35,164 bases of DNA from Betaproteobacteria bacterium UBA5582 (GCA_002425245.1 DILW01000164.1:1-35164), one strand, 5' to 3'. Counted from the stretch's first letter, positions 24,652 through 34,750 are shown. A program made the numbers and translations. The notes: generated by a model from the letters alone, not told the origin.

Positions 24652-27600
24652 AGCCGCGCGATCAGGGCCGGCAGATAGGATTGAGCAAAACTCCCGTCGG
24701 CCGCAGCGTTCCAGCGCGGATCGGGCGTGTAGTCGCGTAACCAGCCGGGCAGCTGCCCGGCCGGCATGGGTCGGGCAATACCGAAGCCCTGCGCCAGGTC
24801 GCAGCCAAGGTGAATCAGCAGCAAGCCGTGCTCGCTGGTTTCGACCCCTTCAGCAATGACCCGGCGACGGAAGGCCCGGGTCAGGCCGATGACTGCTTCA
24901 ACGATCGCCAGGTCTTCCGGATCGTCAAGCATGTCGCGGACGAAGGACTGGTCGATCTTGAGCATCTCCGCCGGCAGCCGACGGAAGTAGGTGAGCGAGG
25001 AATAGCCGGTACCGAAATCGTCAAGGGCAAAACTGACGCCGAGTTTGCGGCAATTCTCGAAGAGCAGGGCGGCGCGACCGATGTCCTCGATGGCTGCAGT
25101 TTCCAGTACCTCAAGCTCCAGTCGCGAGGGAGGGACCTCCGGATGGGCGAGCAGTTGCTGCGCCAGCATGTCGGTGAATCCCCGATGCAGCAGGTGTTCG
25201 CCGGCGATGTTGATGCTCACCGCCAGGTCGATGCCCGCCCGGGCCCAGGTGGAGAGCTGATCGAGCGCCTCGCGGATGACCCAGTTACCGATTTCAATGG
25301 CCAGCTCGCTGCCTTCGACTGCCGGCAGGAACTCCTGCGGCAGGCGCAGGCCAAGTTCCGGGTGCTGCCAGCGGATCAACGCCTCGGCGCCGATCACCCG
25401 GCCTTGACGCATATCCACCTTTGGCTGGTAATAGAGGACAAATTCCCTGTTGGCCAGCGCCTGAGCGATCCGGGCGAGATCGTCGCGGCGACGACGGGCG
25501 CGCCGGTCATTCTCGGGGTCGAACAGGTGGTGCCGGTTACGCCCGGCCTGCTTGGCGACGTACATCGCCTGATCCGCGTGGCGCAGCAAGGTGTCGGCGT
25601 CCGAACCATCGTTGGGATAAAGCGTGACTCCGATGCTGGCCGAGATCGAAACTTCTTCACCGCCCACCGAGAAGGGATGGACGAGCGAGGCAGAAACACG
25701 ACTCAGCGCCTGGTCGCACTCGCGGACATCGCTGAGGCCAGCCAGCAACAACACGAACTCGTCACCGCCCAGGCGGGCGACCGTATCTCCACCGCGAACG
25801 CAGGCCTTGAGTCGCTGGGCGACTTCAATGAGCAGACGATCGCCGGCGGCATGGCCGAACTCGTCGTTGACCGGCTTGAAACCGTCAAGATCGAGATAGC
25901 AGACCGCCAGCAAGGCCTGGGAGCGGTTCGCCTGAGCCATCGCCAGCTGCAGGCGGTCGGCGAGCAGCATGCGGTTGGGCAACTGGGTCAGCGGATCGAA
26001 ATGGGCGAGGTGTTCGAGCCGCTGCTGATGTTCCTTGATCAGGGTGATGTCGGAGAAGATGCCGACAAAATGGGTGATTTTTGCATCCGGGCTACGCACC
26101 GCGGAAATCGTCAGAAGCTCGACGAATATTTCGCCGCTTTTCTTGCGGTTCCAGACTTCGCCGCGCCAGTGACCGTCCTTGAGTATGGCCTGCCACATCG
26201 CAGCGTAAAAACTGTCGTCATGGTGACCGGAACCGAGCAGACGGGGAGTTTGCCCGATGGCGTCCTCCCGCTCGAAACCGGTGAGCTCGGTGAAAGTCGG
26301 ATTCACCTCGACGATGCGCCCGCCAATGTCAGTAATGACGATACCCTCGTGGGCATTGGCGAAGACGCTGGCGGCCAGGCGCTGGCGCTCCTCGATGACC
26401 TGCCGCTCCAGCGCCAGCGCGAATTGCCTGGCGATGCTCTGGGTGGCCAGGCAGTTCGCCGAAGATATCTGGTCGGTATGATGGCCGGCCAGCATCAGGC
26501 AGGCAATCGGCTGACCATCGACAACGATGGGTTGCAGCAGCAGGCAGCGCAGGCCTTCGGACTTGAGCAGTGGGCAATCGCCGAGCTCGCATTCATCGTT
26601 CCGGCAACAACAATGCTGACAGTTGCAGACCACTTTCTGGGCATCGCAGCAGGCAGCGATCGGCGAGGCCGCCGCCTGGCGGCCGTAACTCTCGACAAAA
26701 CCAGCAGACAAGCCGTGGTGCACCTGAAGTTCATAGTCGCCACCCGGACTGCGCCAGTAAATGCCGCCACAATCGAACTCGGGGAAGCGCAGGGCCAGTT
26801 CGAGCATGGTACCCAGCAAGGCATGCTGATCACCACCTTGCGCCAGGGCATTGGCCAGATCGCGCTCGATGCCCAGCCGCAACTCCTCGGAGCGGCTGGT
26901 GGTGATGTCGATCGCGCTGGCAATCACGGCTGCCTGAGCGGCGTAGCAGGTCGCCGTCATCTGCACGCGGATCAGCACGATCTGACCGTCCTGCCTGCGC
27001 CCCCAATACTCGATGGACTGCGGCTCGCCTTCAAGCGCGAGGCGTATCGCCCGTGAGGTTTCTTCGGTCCGGGTCAGTCCACTTACAGCCATCTCGATGG
27101 GACTGCGTCCACGCAGGGCTTCACGACTGTAGCCGCTGATCTCTTCGGCGGCCTGATTGGCATCAAGAAAACGAGCGTCGGCGTCGAGCACGAAAAGCGC
27201 GTTGGCCACCGTTTCGAACATCTGGTGGAAGGTATTCCGGCTATCCTGTAATTCGTCCGACTGGCGCCGCTGGGCGATCAGCAGGGTGGCAAGCTGGCTG
27301 GCCTGGTGCACAGTCGCGCGTATGCTCTCCGGTAGCCGCCCGGTGTTCTCACGGTAGGCAGCAAAGGTGCCAAGCAGCCGCTGATCGGGGCCGATCAGCG
27401 CTTCCGCCCAGCCGGAGCGGGCGCCGCAGAGCGTGGCAAAATGGCGATATTGCGCCCCCTCGGGCTGGCTGAATATGTCTTCGATGAAGGCTTCGCCGCG
27501 CGCCCAGGCTGCGGCCCCTGACACACCCACCCCCGGACCGATTTCAACTTTTTCCAGGCACGCCTGGGCGGCCTCGGGCAGGCTGGGGGCGGCCGCCAGA

Positions 27601-28559
27601 CGCAGGGCGGCGCCGTCGGGCGTAACCAGCATGATCGAGCACTTGACCCCGGAAACCTCGTGCTCAGCCGACAGGACCACCAGTTCAAGCAGGTTTTCCA
27701 GGCGCTCGCCGCGCAGCATTCCGGCCATTGCCGCATTGCGGATGAGCAGGGCCTCGTCGTAGCGTGTCTGCAGGCCGCGCTGTTCGCTGATGGCCTCGTC
27801 GAGGAGATCCATCTCCAATGGCCGGATCAGGCTGTGTTCGGTAAGCAAGCCAATCAGACGCCCATCCTGATCGACCACGATGAGGTGCCGGATACGCGCT
27901 TCGAGCATCATCGCCGCGGCTTCCGCCGCCGATGTTTCCGGACCGACGCTGGCCAGCGGATGTGTCATTACCGCGAACAATGGAGGATTACCTTCCCCCT
28001 TCAGATAGAGCCTGACCACGTCGCGTTCGGTGACGATGCCGCATGCGTTTTCCCCATCCATCACCACCACGCTGCTGGCCTTGGCTGTCTCCATCGCCGC
28101 CAGCGCTTCCTCCAGCGTCGCACTGCGGGGCAGACGGGGAAACACCCGCTCCATCAAGCCCTCGACCGTATTCAGATGACGATAAAAATCGAGTCCGAAA
28201 AAACGTCTGAAGTCGGTTTCGCTGAGTATGCCGAGCAGGGTACCGTCCTGCCCGGTCACCACCAGGTGGCGGATGCCCAGGCGCGAAGCCTGACGGAAAG
28301 CCGCCCTGACCTCGGTATCACTCCTGACGGTATGCACCGGCGCGGTCATGAACTCGCGCACCAGGCGTTGTGGGTCGTCGTGGTGACGCATCGCTCGCAG
28401 CATGTCGCGCTCGGTGAGGATGCCAATCACCCGCCCCTGCTCGACGATGACCACGGAGGAAATACGCGCCCCGACCATCATCGAGGCCGCATCGGCAAGC
28501 GTGGCTTCGGGCGGGACGCTGTCTGCGTGCAGCGTCATCAGTTCGGCGACGGTAGGCAT
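24633..28559 (-). CDS. CBS-GAF-PAS-GAF-PAS-GGDEF-EAL signalling protein (c-di-GMP turnover)
   Basis: A 1308-residue cytoplasmic protein without membrane segments. Domains in order: four CBS motifs (about 1-58, 65-121, 135-187, 195-249), GAF (about 265-420), PAS (about 435-555), GAF (about 570-715), PAS (about 725-840), GGDEF (about 855-1020) and EAL (about 1035-1290). GGDEF is intact at 931-935, with an RxxD inhibitory site (RGGD) five residues before it, so cyclase activity is likely. EAL (1059-1061), DDFGTGYSS and the Lys/Glu metal-site residues (LKIDQSF, IAEGVET) suggest phosphodiesterase activity too. The second GAF contains nine cysteines at 637-662. CBS pairs usually bind adenine nucleotides. 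The ligands and output are unknown; it lies between oxyR and the hydrogenase operon. Confidence 0.92.
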   Translation of the reverse strand: MPTVAELMTLHADSVPPEATLADAASMMVGARISSVVIVEQGRVIGILTERDMLRAMRHHDDPQRLVREFMTAPVHTVRSDTEVRAAFRQASRLGIRHLVVTGQDGTLLGILSETDFRRFFGLDFYRHLNTVEGLMERVFPRLPRSATLEEALAAMETAKASSVVVMDGENACGIVTERDVVRLYLKGEGNPPLFAVMTHPLASVGPETSAAEAAAMMLEARIRHLIVVDQDGRLIGLLTEHSLIRPLEMDLLDEAISEQRGLQTRYDEALLIRNAAMAGMLRGERLENLLELVVLSAEHEVSGVKCSIMLVTPDGAALRLAAAPSLPEAAQACLEKVEIGPGVGVSGAAAWARGEAFIEDIFSQPEGAQYRHFATLCGARSGWAEALIGPDQRLLGTFAAYRENTGRLPESIRATVHQASQLATLLIAQRRQSDELQDSRNTFHQMFETVANALFVLDADARFLDANQAAEEISGYSREALRGRSPIEMAVSGLTRTEETSRAIRLALEGEPQSIEYWGRRQDGQIVLIRVQMTATCYAAQAAVIASAIDITTSRSEELRLGIERDLANALAQGGDQHALLGTMLELALRFPEFDCGGIYWRSPGGDYELQVHHGLSAGFVESYGRQAAASPIAACCDAQKVVCNCQHCCCRNDECELGDCPLLKSEGLRCLLLQPIVVDGQPIACLMLAGHHTDQISSANCLATQSIARQFALALERQVIEERQRLAASVFANAHEGIVITDIGGRIVEVNPTFTELTGFEREDAIGQTPRLLGSGHHDDSFYAAMWQAILKDGHWRGEVWNRKKSGEIFVELLTISAVRSPDAKITHFVGIFSDITLIKEHQQRLEHLAHFDPLTQLPNRMLLADRLQLAMAQANRSQALLAVCYLDLDGFKPVNDEFGHAAGDRLLIEVAQRLKACVRGGDTVARLGGDEFVLLLAGLSDVRECDQALSRVSASLVHPFSVGGEEVSISASIGVTLYPNDGSDADTLLRHADQAMYVAKQAGRNRHHLFDPENDRRARRRRDDLARIAQALANREFVLYYQPKVDMRQGRVIGAEALIRWQHPELGLRLPQEFLPAVEGSELAIEIGNWVIREALDQLSTWARAGIDLAVSINIAGEHLLHRGFTDMLAQQLLAHPEVPPSRLELEVLETAAIEDIGRAALLFENCRKLGVSFALDDFGTGYSSLTYFRRLPAEMLKIDQSFVRDMLDDPEDLAIVEAVIGLTRAFRRRVIAEGVETSEHGLLLIHLGCDLAQGFGIARPMPAGQLPGWLRDYTPDPRWNAAADGSFAQSYLPALIARLQTSRR

Positions 28560-28565
28560 GGGCGG

Positions 28566-28594
28566 ATTGTAGTCAACACATCAAGCCCTGTCTT
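28566..28594 (-). promoter_or_regulatory. Predicted sigma70 promoter of the CBS-GGDEF-EAL gene (leaderless start)
   Basis: On the minus strand AAGACA (28594-28589), a 17-bp spacer and TACAAT (28571-28566). The start site would fall on or beside the ATG at 28559, and no Shine-Dalgarno is present before it, so the message may be leaderless. Confidence 0.5.
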
Positions 28595-28657
28595 CATCAA
28601 CTGCGGAGCGTGTTTCATCCGGCTGGATCAGCCACACGCACGGACCGGATCAATACT

Positions 28658-28671
28658 TTCCACTAGTGGAA
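28658..28671. promoter_or_regulatory. Perfect palindrome TTCCACTAGTGGAA, candidate activator site for the hox operon
   Basis: A 14-bp perfect palindrome about 100 bp upstream of the sigma54 -24 element, at a distance typical for NtrC-type enhancer sites. In Ralstonia the NtrC-family regulator HoxA activates the equivalent operon. Whether this is its site is a guess from position; it could also serve the divergent c-di-GMP gene. Confidence 0.45.
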
Positions 28672-28769
28672 TTCATGCTTTCACTACCCCTCGGGCAGAC
28701 ACCGGCAACACTGCACATGCTCCTGTCAATACCATGATTTATCAGAACAAAATGGAATACCACCCTGGT

Positions 28770-28784
28770 GGCACGCGGCTTGCG
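28770..28784 (+). promoter_or_regulatory. Sigma54 (-24/-12) promoter of the hydrogenase operon
   Basis: TGGCACGCGGCTTGC matches the sigma54 consensus TGGCACG-N4-TTGC exactly, with the GG and GC dinucleotides correctly spaced by 10 bp. Transcription should start near 28795, about 33 bp before the hoxK GTG. Hydrogenase structural operons of this type are known to use sigma54 with a HoxA activator. Confidence 0.92.
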
Positions 28785-28827
28785 TTGATAGCTGCACTGC
28801 AAGTTCTGACCAACGGGGGGAAGCGCT

Positions 28828-29919
28828 GTGACTGAAACCTTTTACGATGTGCTGCGCCGCCAGGGGATTTCCCGGCGCAGCTTCCTGAAATTCTGCAGCC
28901 TGACCGCGACTTCGCTCGGCTTGGGCAGCGCCGCCGCGCCGCGCATCGCGCAGGCCATGGAAACCAAACCGCGCACGCCGGTCCTGTGGTTGCACGGGCT
29001 GGAATGCACCTGCTGTACCGAATCCTTCATCCGCTCGGCGCATCCGCTGACCAAGGATGTCGTGCTGTCGATGCTGTCGCTCGATTACGACGATACGCTG
29101 ATGGCCGCCGCCGGCCACCAGGCCGAGGAAATCCTCGAAGAGGTCAAGCGCAAGTACAAGGGCCAGTACATCGTCGCCGTCGAGGGCAATCCGCCGCTCA
29201 ACGAGGACGGCATGTTCTGCATCCAGGGCGGTCGCCCCTTCATCGAGAAGCTGCGCGAAACCTGTGCCGACGCCAAGGCCATCATCTCCTGGGGCGCCTG
29301 CGCTTCCTACGGCTGCGTGCAGGCCGCCAAGCCGAACCCGACGCGCGCCACCCCGGTGCACAAGGTGATTTCCGGCAAGCCGATCATCAATGTCCCGGGC
29401 TGCCCGCCGATCCCCGAAGTGATGACCGGTGTTGTCACCTACATGCTGACCTTCGACCGCATTCCCGAGCTTGATCGCCAGGGTCGGCCGAAGATGTTCT
29501 ATGGTCAGCGCATCCACGACAAGTGCTACCGCCGTGGCCACTTCGACGCCGGCCAGTTCGCCGAAGCCTGGGACGACGAGGGTTCGCGCAAGGGCTACTG
29601 CCTGTACAAGATGGGCTGCAAGGGCCCGACCACCTACAACGCCTGCTCGTCGATGCGCTGGAACGGCGGCGTCAGCTGGCCGGTGCAATCCGGCCACGGC
29701 TGTATCGGCTGCTCCGAGGATGGCTTCTGGGACAAGGGCAGCTTCTACGACCGCGTCACCGACATCAACGCCTTTGGTGTCGAATCGAACGCCGATACCG
29801 TTGGCAAGGTGGCTGCCGGTACCGTTGGTGCGGCGATCGCCGCCCACGCGGCCGTGACCGCGCTGGCCCGCGCCCGCCAGAAGGCCGGCGAGACTGCAGA
29901 AGAGAAGGGAGAGAAGTAA
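28828..29919 (+). CDS. hoxK: [NiFe] hydrogenase small subunit, membrane-bound oxygen-tolerant type (HoxK/HyaA)
   Basis: A 363-residue small subunit that passes electrons from the NiFe site through three FeS clusters. A Tat signal (RRSFLK at 16-21) ends after AQA at 43. Counting from Met44, the cysteines fall at 17, 19, 20, 115, 120 and 149, the numbering of the Ralstonia HoxK proximal [4Fe-3S] cluster. These include both supernumerary cysteines (19 and 120) that confer oxygen tolerance. Distal ligands (His187, Cys190, Cys215, Cys221) and medial ligands (Cys230, Cys249, Cys252) are also present. A C-terminal hydrophobic helix (about 322-345) anchors it in the membrane facing the periplasm. The GTG start is preceded by GGGGGGAA. 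First gene of the operon. Confidence 0.97.
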   Translation: MTETFYDVLRRQGISRRSFLKFCSLTATSLGLGSAAAPRIAQAMETKPRTPVLWLHGLECTCCTESFIRSAHPLTKDVVLSMLSLDYDDTLMAAAGHQAEEILEEVKRKYKGQYIVAVEGNPPLNEDGMFCIQGGRPFIEKLRETCADAKAIISWGACASYGCVQAAKPNPTRATPVHKVISGKPIINVPGCPPIPEVMTGVVTYMLTFDRIPELDRQGRPKMFYGQRIHDKCYRRGHFDAGQFAEAWDDEGSRKGYCLYKMGCKGPTTYNACSSMRWNGGVSWPVQSGHGCIGCSEDGFWDKGSFYDRVTDINAFGVESNADTVGKVAAGTVGAAIAAHAAVTALARARQKAGETAEEKGEK

Positions 29920-29920
29920 G

Positions 29921-31717
<1,797 letters not shown>

Positions 31718-31739
31718 GCGGTCCGGAAAGGAGGCAATC

Positions 31740-32444
31740 ATGCTTTCACAACAGGACATGCTGGAGGCCGAACGGCACGGCCGGCAGGTACGCTCGATCT
31801 ATGTCTACGAGGCGCCGGTGCGTCTGTGGCACTGGATCAACGCGCTGTGCATGGTAGTGCTGGCGGTCACCGGCTACTTCATCGGTCTGCCCTTGCCATC
31901 GGTACCCGGTGAGGCGGCGGAGAATTTCCTGATGGGCTACATCCGTTTCGCCCATTTCGCCGCGGCCTACATCTTCGCCATCGGCCTGCTCGGCCGCATC
32001 TACTGGGCGCTGGTCGGCAATCACCACGCACGGCAGATCTTCAAGCTGCCGATCACCAACAAGGAGTGGTGGAGCGAAGTCTTCTTCGAGCTGCGCTGGT
32101 ATCTCTTCCTGGAGAAAACTCCGAAGAAATACGTCGGCCACAACCCGATGGCGCAGCTGATGATGTTCTTTTTCTTCACGGTACTGGCAGTCGGCATGGT
32201 GTTCACCGGCTTCGCGCTGTACAGCGAGGGTGCCGGTCTGGGAACCTGGAGCGATACCTTGTTCGGCTGGGTCATCCCCGCGCTGGGCGGTTCCATGCAG
32301 GTACACAACCTGCACCGACTGGGCATGTGGATCATGATGACCTTTGCCGTCGTGCATATCTACGCGGCGATCCGCGAGGACATCATGAGCCGTCAGTCGT
32401 TGATCTCGACCATGGTCAGTGGCTGGCGGATGTTCAAGGATTGA
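31740..32444 (+). CDS. hoxZ: Ni/Fe-hydrogenase b-type cytochrome subunit (HoxZ/HyaC)
   Basis: A 234-residue membrane cytochrome b with four main hydrophobic segments (about residues 28-50, 66-86, 136-160, 185-208). Histidines likely to ligate two b hemes occur in RLWHWINALCM, RFAHFAAAYIF and NLHRLGMW...VVHIYAAI. It anchors HoxKG to the inner membrane and passes electrons to the quinone pool. A strong AAGGAGG ribosome site precedes the ATG. A terminator-like hairpin follows before hoxM. Confidence 0.94.
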   Translation: MLSQQDMLEAERHGRQVRSIYVYEAPVRLWHWINALCMVVLAVTGYFIGLPLPSVPGEAAENFLMGYIRFAHFAAAYIFAIGLLGRIYWALVGNHHARQIFKLPITNKEWWSEVFFELRWYLFLEKTPKKYVGHNPMAQLMMFFFFTVLAVGMVFTGFALYSEGAGLGTWSDTLFGWVIPALGGSMQVHNLHRLGMWIMMTFAVVHIYAAIREDIMSRQSLISTMVSGWRMFKD

Positions 32445-32473
32445 CCGGCACAGATTTACCTTGCGTTAGGTTT

Positions 32474-32505
32474 GCCCCGGTCAGCCTGGCTGCCCGGGGC
32501 TTTTT
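32474..32505 (+). terminator. Intrinsic terminator/attenuator between hoxZ and hoxM
   Basis: Stem GCCCCGG / CCGGGGC (32474-32480 and 32494-32500) followed by TTTTT. It sits between the structural genes and the maturation genes, so it probably stops only part of transcription and sets the ratio of structural subunits to accessory proteins. Confidence 0.75.
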
Positions 32506-32521
32506 CCCCAAGGAAGAAGTC

Positions 32522-33133
32522 ATGGAAAAACGGATACTCGTACTCGGCATCGGCAACCTGTTGTGGGCCGACGAAGGCTTCGGCGTGCGTTGCGTCGAAG
32601 CGCTCAACGCCGGCTGGAGCTTCCCGGACAACGTCACGGTCATGGACGGCGGCACGCAGGGTCTCTACCTGCTACCCTACGTGCAGGAGGCCGACTGCCT
32701 GCTGGTTTTCGACGCCGTCGATTACGGCGACACGCCGGGCGATCTGCGCGAAGTGGTCGGCGACCAGGTGCCGCGTTTCATGGGCGCCAAGAAGATGAGC
32801 CTGCACCAGACCGGTTTCCAGGAAGTGCTGATGGCTGCCGACCTGACCGGCAAGCTGCCGGCCGAACTGGTGCTTATCGGCGTCCAGCCCGAAGAACTCG
32901 AAGACTACGGCGGCAGCCTGCGCGACGTGGTCAAGGCGCAGATGGCGCCGGCACTGAATCTGGCACTGGACTGGCTGGAACGCTGGGGCGTGGTCGGCAG
33001 CATCCGCGAAGGTGTGGCCGAAGCCATTACCGACCGGGCACTGGCCATGGACGTTTATGAAGCCGGCCGGCCACCAGCCGACCAGGCCTATCGCCTGGGC
33101 GACGCCCGTTTCCTGAACGCGGAAGTCGCCTGA
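32522..33133 (+). CDS. hoxM: Hydrogenase maturation endopeptidase (HoxM/HyaD)
   Basis: A 203-residue member of the HyaD/HybD peptidase family that trims the C-terminal tail of HoxG after nickel insertion. The fold signature LVLGIGNLLWADEGFGVR opens the protein. The nickel-sensing residues appear as Glu in ADEGFG, Asp in VFDAVDYGD and His in SLHQTGFQ. Length is at the upper end of the family. The start at 32522 has AAGGAAG before it. The stop overlaps the next start as TGATG. The attenuator hairpin lies immediately upstream. Confidence 0.95.
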   Translation: MEKRILVLGIGNLLWADEGFGVRCVEALNAGWSFPDNVTVMDGGTQGLYLLPYVQEADCLLVFDAVDYGDTPGDLREVVGDQVPRFMGAKKMSLHQTGFQEVLMAADLTGKLPAELVLIGVQPEELEDYGGSLRDVVKAQMAPALNLALDWLERWGVVGSIREGVAEAITDRALAMDVYEAGRPPADQAYRLGDARFLNAEVA

Positions 33134-33435
33134 TGTGCCTCGGCATACCCGTTCAGGTGCTTGATTGCGGCGAGCATTTCGCCCGCTGCCAGGGGCGCGA
33201 CGGTGAGCTCAGCATCGACATCCGCCTGGTCGGAACCCAACCGCCGGGCACCTGGCTGCTCTGCTTTCTCGACGCCGCCCGCGAGGTCATTCCGGCCGAG
33301 CGTGCTGCCGCCGTCAATGCCGCGCTGTCGGCACTGAGCGCGGTCAATTCCGGCGAAACCGACTTGTCCGCCTTCTTCGCCGACCTCGACCGCGAACCCC
33401 AACTCCCCGAATTCCTGAGGACACCCAGCCCATGA
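33133..33435 (+). CDS. hoxL: HypC/HybG-family hydrogenase assembly chaperone (HoxL)
   Basis: A 100-residue HypC-family chaperone. It begins MCLGIPVQVL, where Cys2 holds the Fe(CN)2CO unit during transfer to the large subunit. The C-terminal half is longer than housekeeping HypC (about 80-90 residues). In Ralstonia, HoxL is the version dedicated to the membrane-bound hydrogenase and protects the cofactor in air. Its start overlaps hoxM (TGATG) and its stop overlaps hoxO (ATGA). Confidence 0.94.
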   Translation: MCLGIPVQVLDCGEHFARCQGRDGELSIDIRLVGTQPPGTWLLCFLDAAREVIPAERAAAVNAALSALSAVNSGETDLSAFFADLDREPQLPEFLRTPSP

Positions 33436-33890
33436 TTATCGAACTGAAAGCCGGCGCCACCTCGCTCGAACACCTCGAAGGCGCCATTGCCCGGATGCAG
33501 CAGAAGCACGGGTTCGTCCGCGTTCTTGCCGACGCCCCGCAATTTCCCGCAGGCCTCGCCGCCCTGCTGCTCACCGACGATCCGCAGCGCAACCTGGAAG
33601 TACTCGATGCCTGCGTCATCTTGCCCGAAGCACTGAACGGCCTCGGCGCCGACGTCGCCCGCCTGGTCGCCGGCCCGGAAGCAGCCGCCGCGCTGATGCA
33701 GCGTTTCGCCGTGGCGCGCGCGCCGGCCGTCGTCTTCCTGCGCGATGGCGATTATCTCGGCAGTCTCAACGGCATCCGCGACTGGCAGGAATACCGCGAC
33801 GAAGTCGCCCGTCTCGCCGCCGGCCCCGCCCGGCCGCGCCCGATTCCCATCCCGGTGCGTGATGCCGGAGCTACAGGAGCCTGCGCATGA
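33432..33890 (+). CDS. hoxO: Thioredoxin-like hydrogenase chaperone (HoxO/HyaE)
   Basis: A 152-residue protein with a thioredoxin-like fold (ARAPAVVFLRDGDYLGSLNG is the typical later strand-turn segment) but without a CXXC active site, as in the HyaE/HupG/HoxO family. These proteins bind the Tat signal of the small subunit precursor and hold it back until assembled. The C-terminus is proline/arginine-rich. It is coupled to hoxL and hoxQ by ATGA overlaps. Confidence 0.9.
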   Translation: MIIELKAGATSLEHLEGAIARMQQKHGFVRVLADAPQFPAGLAALLLTDDPQRNLEVLDACVILPEALNGLGADVARLVAGPEAAAALMQRFAVARAPAVVFLRDGDYLGSLNGIRDWQEYRDEVARLAAGPARPRPIPIPVRDAGATGACA

Positions 33891-34750
33891 ATCCCTCTTC
33901 CCTGCGTCCCTTCCCGATTCCCGTCGTTGCCCTCGGCCCCGGTTCGCAGGGCGACGACGCCCCGGCCTACCTGGCCATGCCGCAAGGCATGCAGACCTTC
34001 TCGGCGCCCTACCTGCCCGACAACGCCGCGCCCGACGCAGTCGCCGCGGTACTCGGCCTGCTCGGCGATTTTGTCGGCGAGGCGGAAAAGCACGGCCTCA
34101 ACGGTGGGGCGACGCTCGATCTGCTTGACCTGCCCACCTCGGTCCGCGATCTGATCAACCAGTCGCTCGGCTTTGGCGAAGTCAGCGCCTTCACCACCGC
34201 ACCGCGCCACTGGCGGGTGCAGGAAACCGCTTTCGCCGGCTTCTGGCGGGTCCTTGAAGTGGCTGAAGACGGCCATCTCCTCAGCGACCGCCTCGAAACC
34301 GGTGCCATTCCCGATGTCCTGATCACCGCCATGCAGGCCTGCGCCGGCAGCGAACTGGCCGCGCCGGATTACCCGGCCGGCTGCATGAACGCCCCGGCCC
34401 TGGTCGAGGAAATCCGCATGCAGGCCGCTGCCTGGCAGCCGGCACAAGCTGCGCACGTCATCAACCTGAGCCTGCTGCCAGTCAGCGAGGCTGACCTCGA
34501 CACGCTCTACGGCTGGCTCGGCCACCGCGAAGTGTCGATCCTGTCGCGTGGCTACGGCAACTGCCGGATCACCAGCACGCGCCTGAAGAACGTCTGGTGG
34601 GTGCAGTACTTCAACAGCATGGACGTGCTCATCCTCAACTCGATCGAGGTCGGCGGCATGCCCGAGGTCGCCCTGGCGGCCCCCGAGGATTTCGCCGATT
34701 CCGTCGATCGCTTGCAGGAATATCTCGACATGATGGCGGAGAACGCGTGA
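33887..34750 (+). CDS. hoxQ: Hydrogenase expression/maturation protein (HoxQ/HyaF)
   Basis: A 287-residue HupH/HyaF-family protein acting with HoxO as a chaperone of the small subunit precursor during FeS cluster assembly. Typical features are the opening PFPIPVVALGPGSQ, the central WRVQETAFAGFWRVLE segment (about residues 106-121), and the C-terminal LSRGYGNCRITSTRLKNVWWVQYFNS region (about 220-245). It is cytoplasmic, with no signal or membrane segment. The start overlaps hoxO (ATGA) and the stop overlaps hoxR (GTGA). Confidence 0.92.
   Translation: MNPSSLRPFPIPVVALGPGSQGDDAPAYLAMPQGMQTFSAPYLPDNAAPDAVAAVLGLLGDFVGEAEKHGLNGGATLDLLDLPTSVRDLINQSLGFGEVSAFTTAPRHWRVQETAFAGFWRVLEVAEDGHLLSDRLETGAIPDVLITAMQACAGSELAAPDYPAGCMNAPALVEEIRMQAAAWQPAQAAHVINLSLLPVSEADLDTLYGWLGHREVSILSRGYGNCRITSTRLKNVWWVQYFNSMDVLILNSIEVGGMPEVALAAPEDFADSVDRLQEYLDMMAENA

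Noticed and set aside
24810..27056. 748-codon plus-strand frame inside the CBS-GGDEF-EAL gene
   Set aside because: The minus-strand protein has intact domains over the whole region; the plus-strand product has no domain and no ribosome site.
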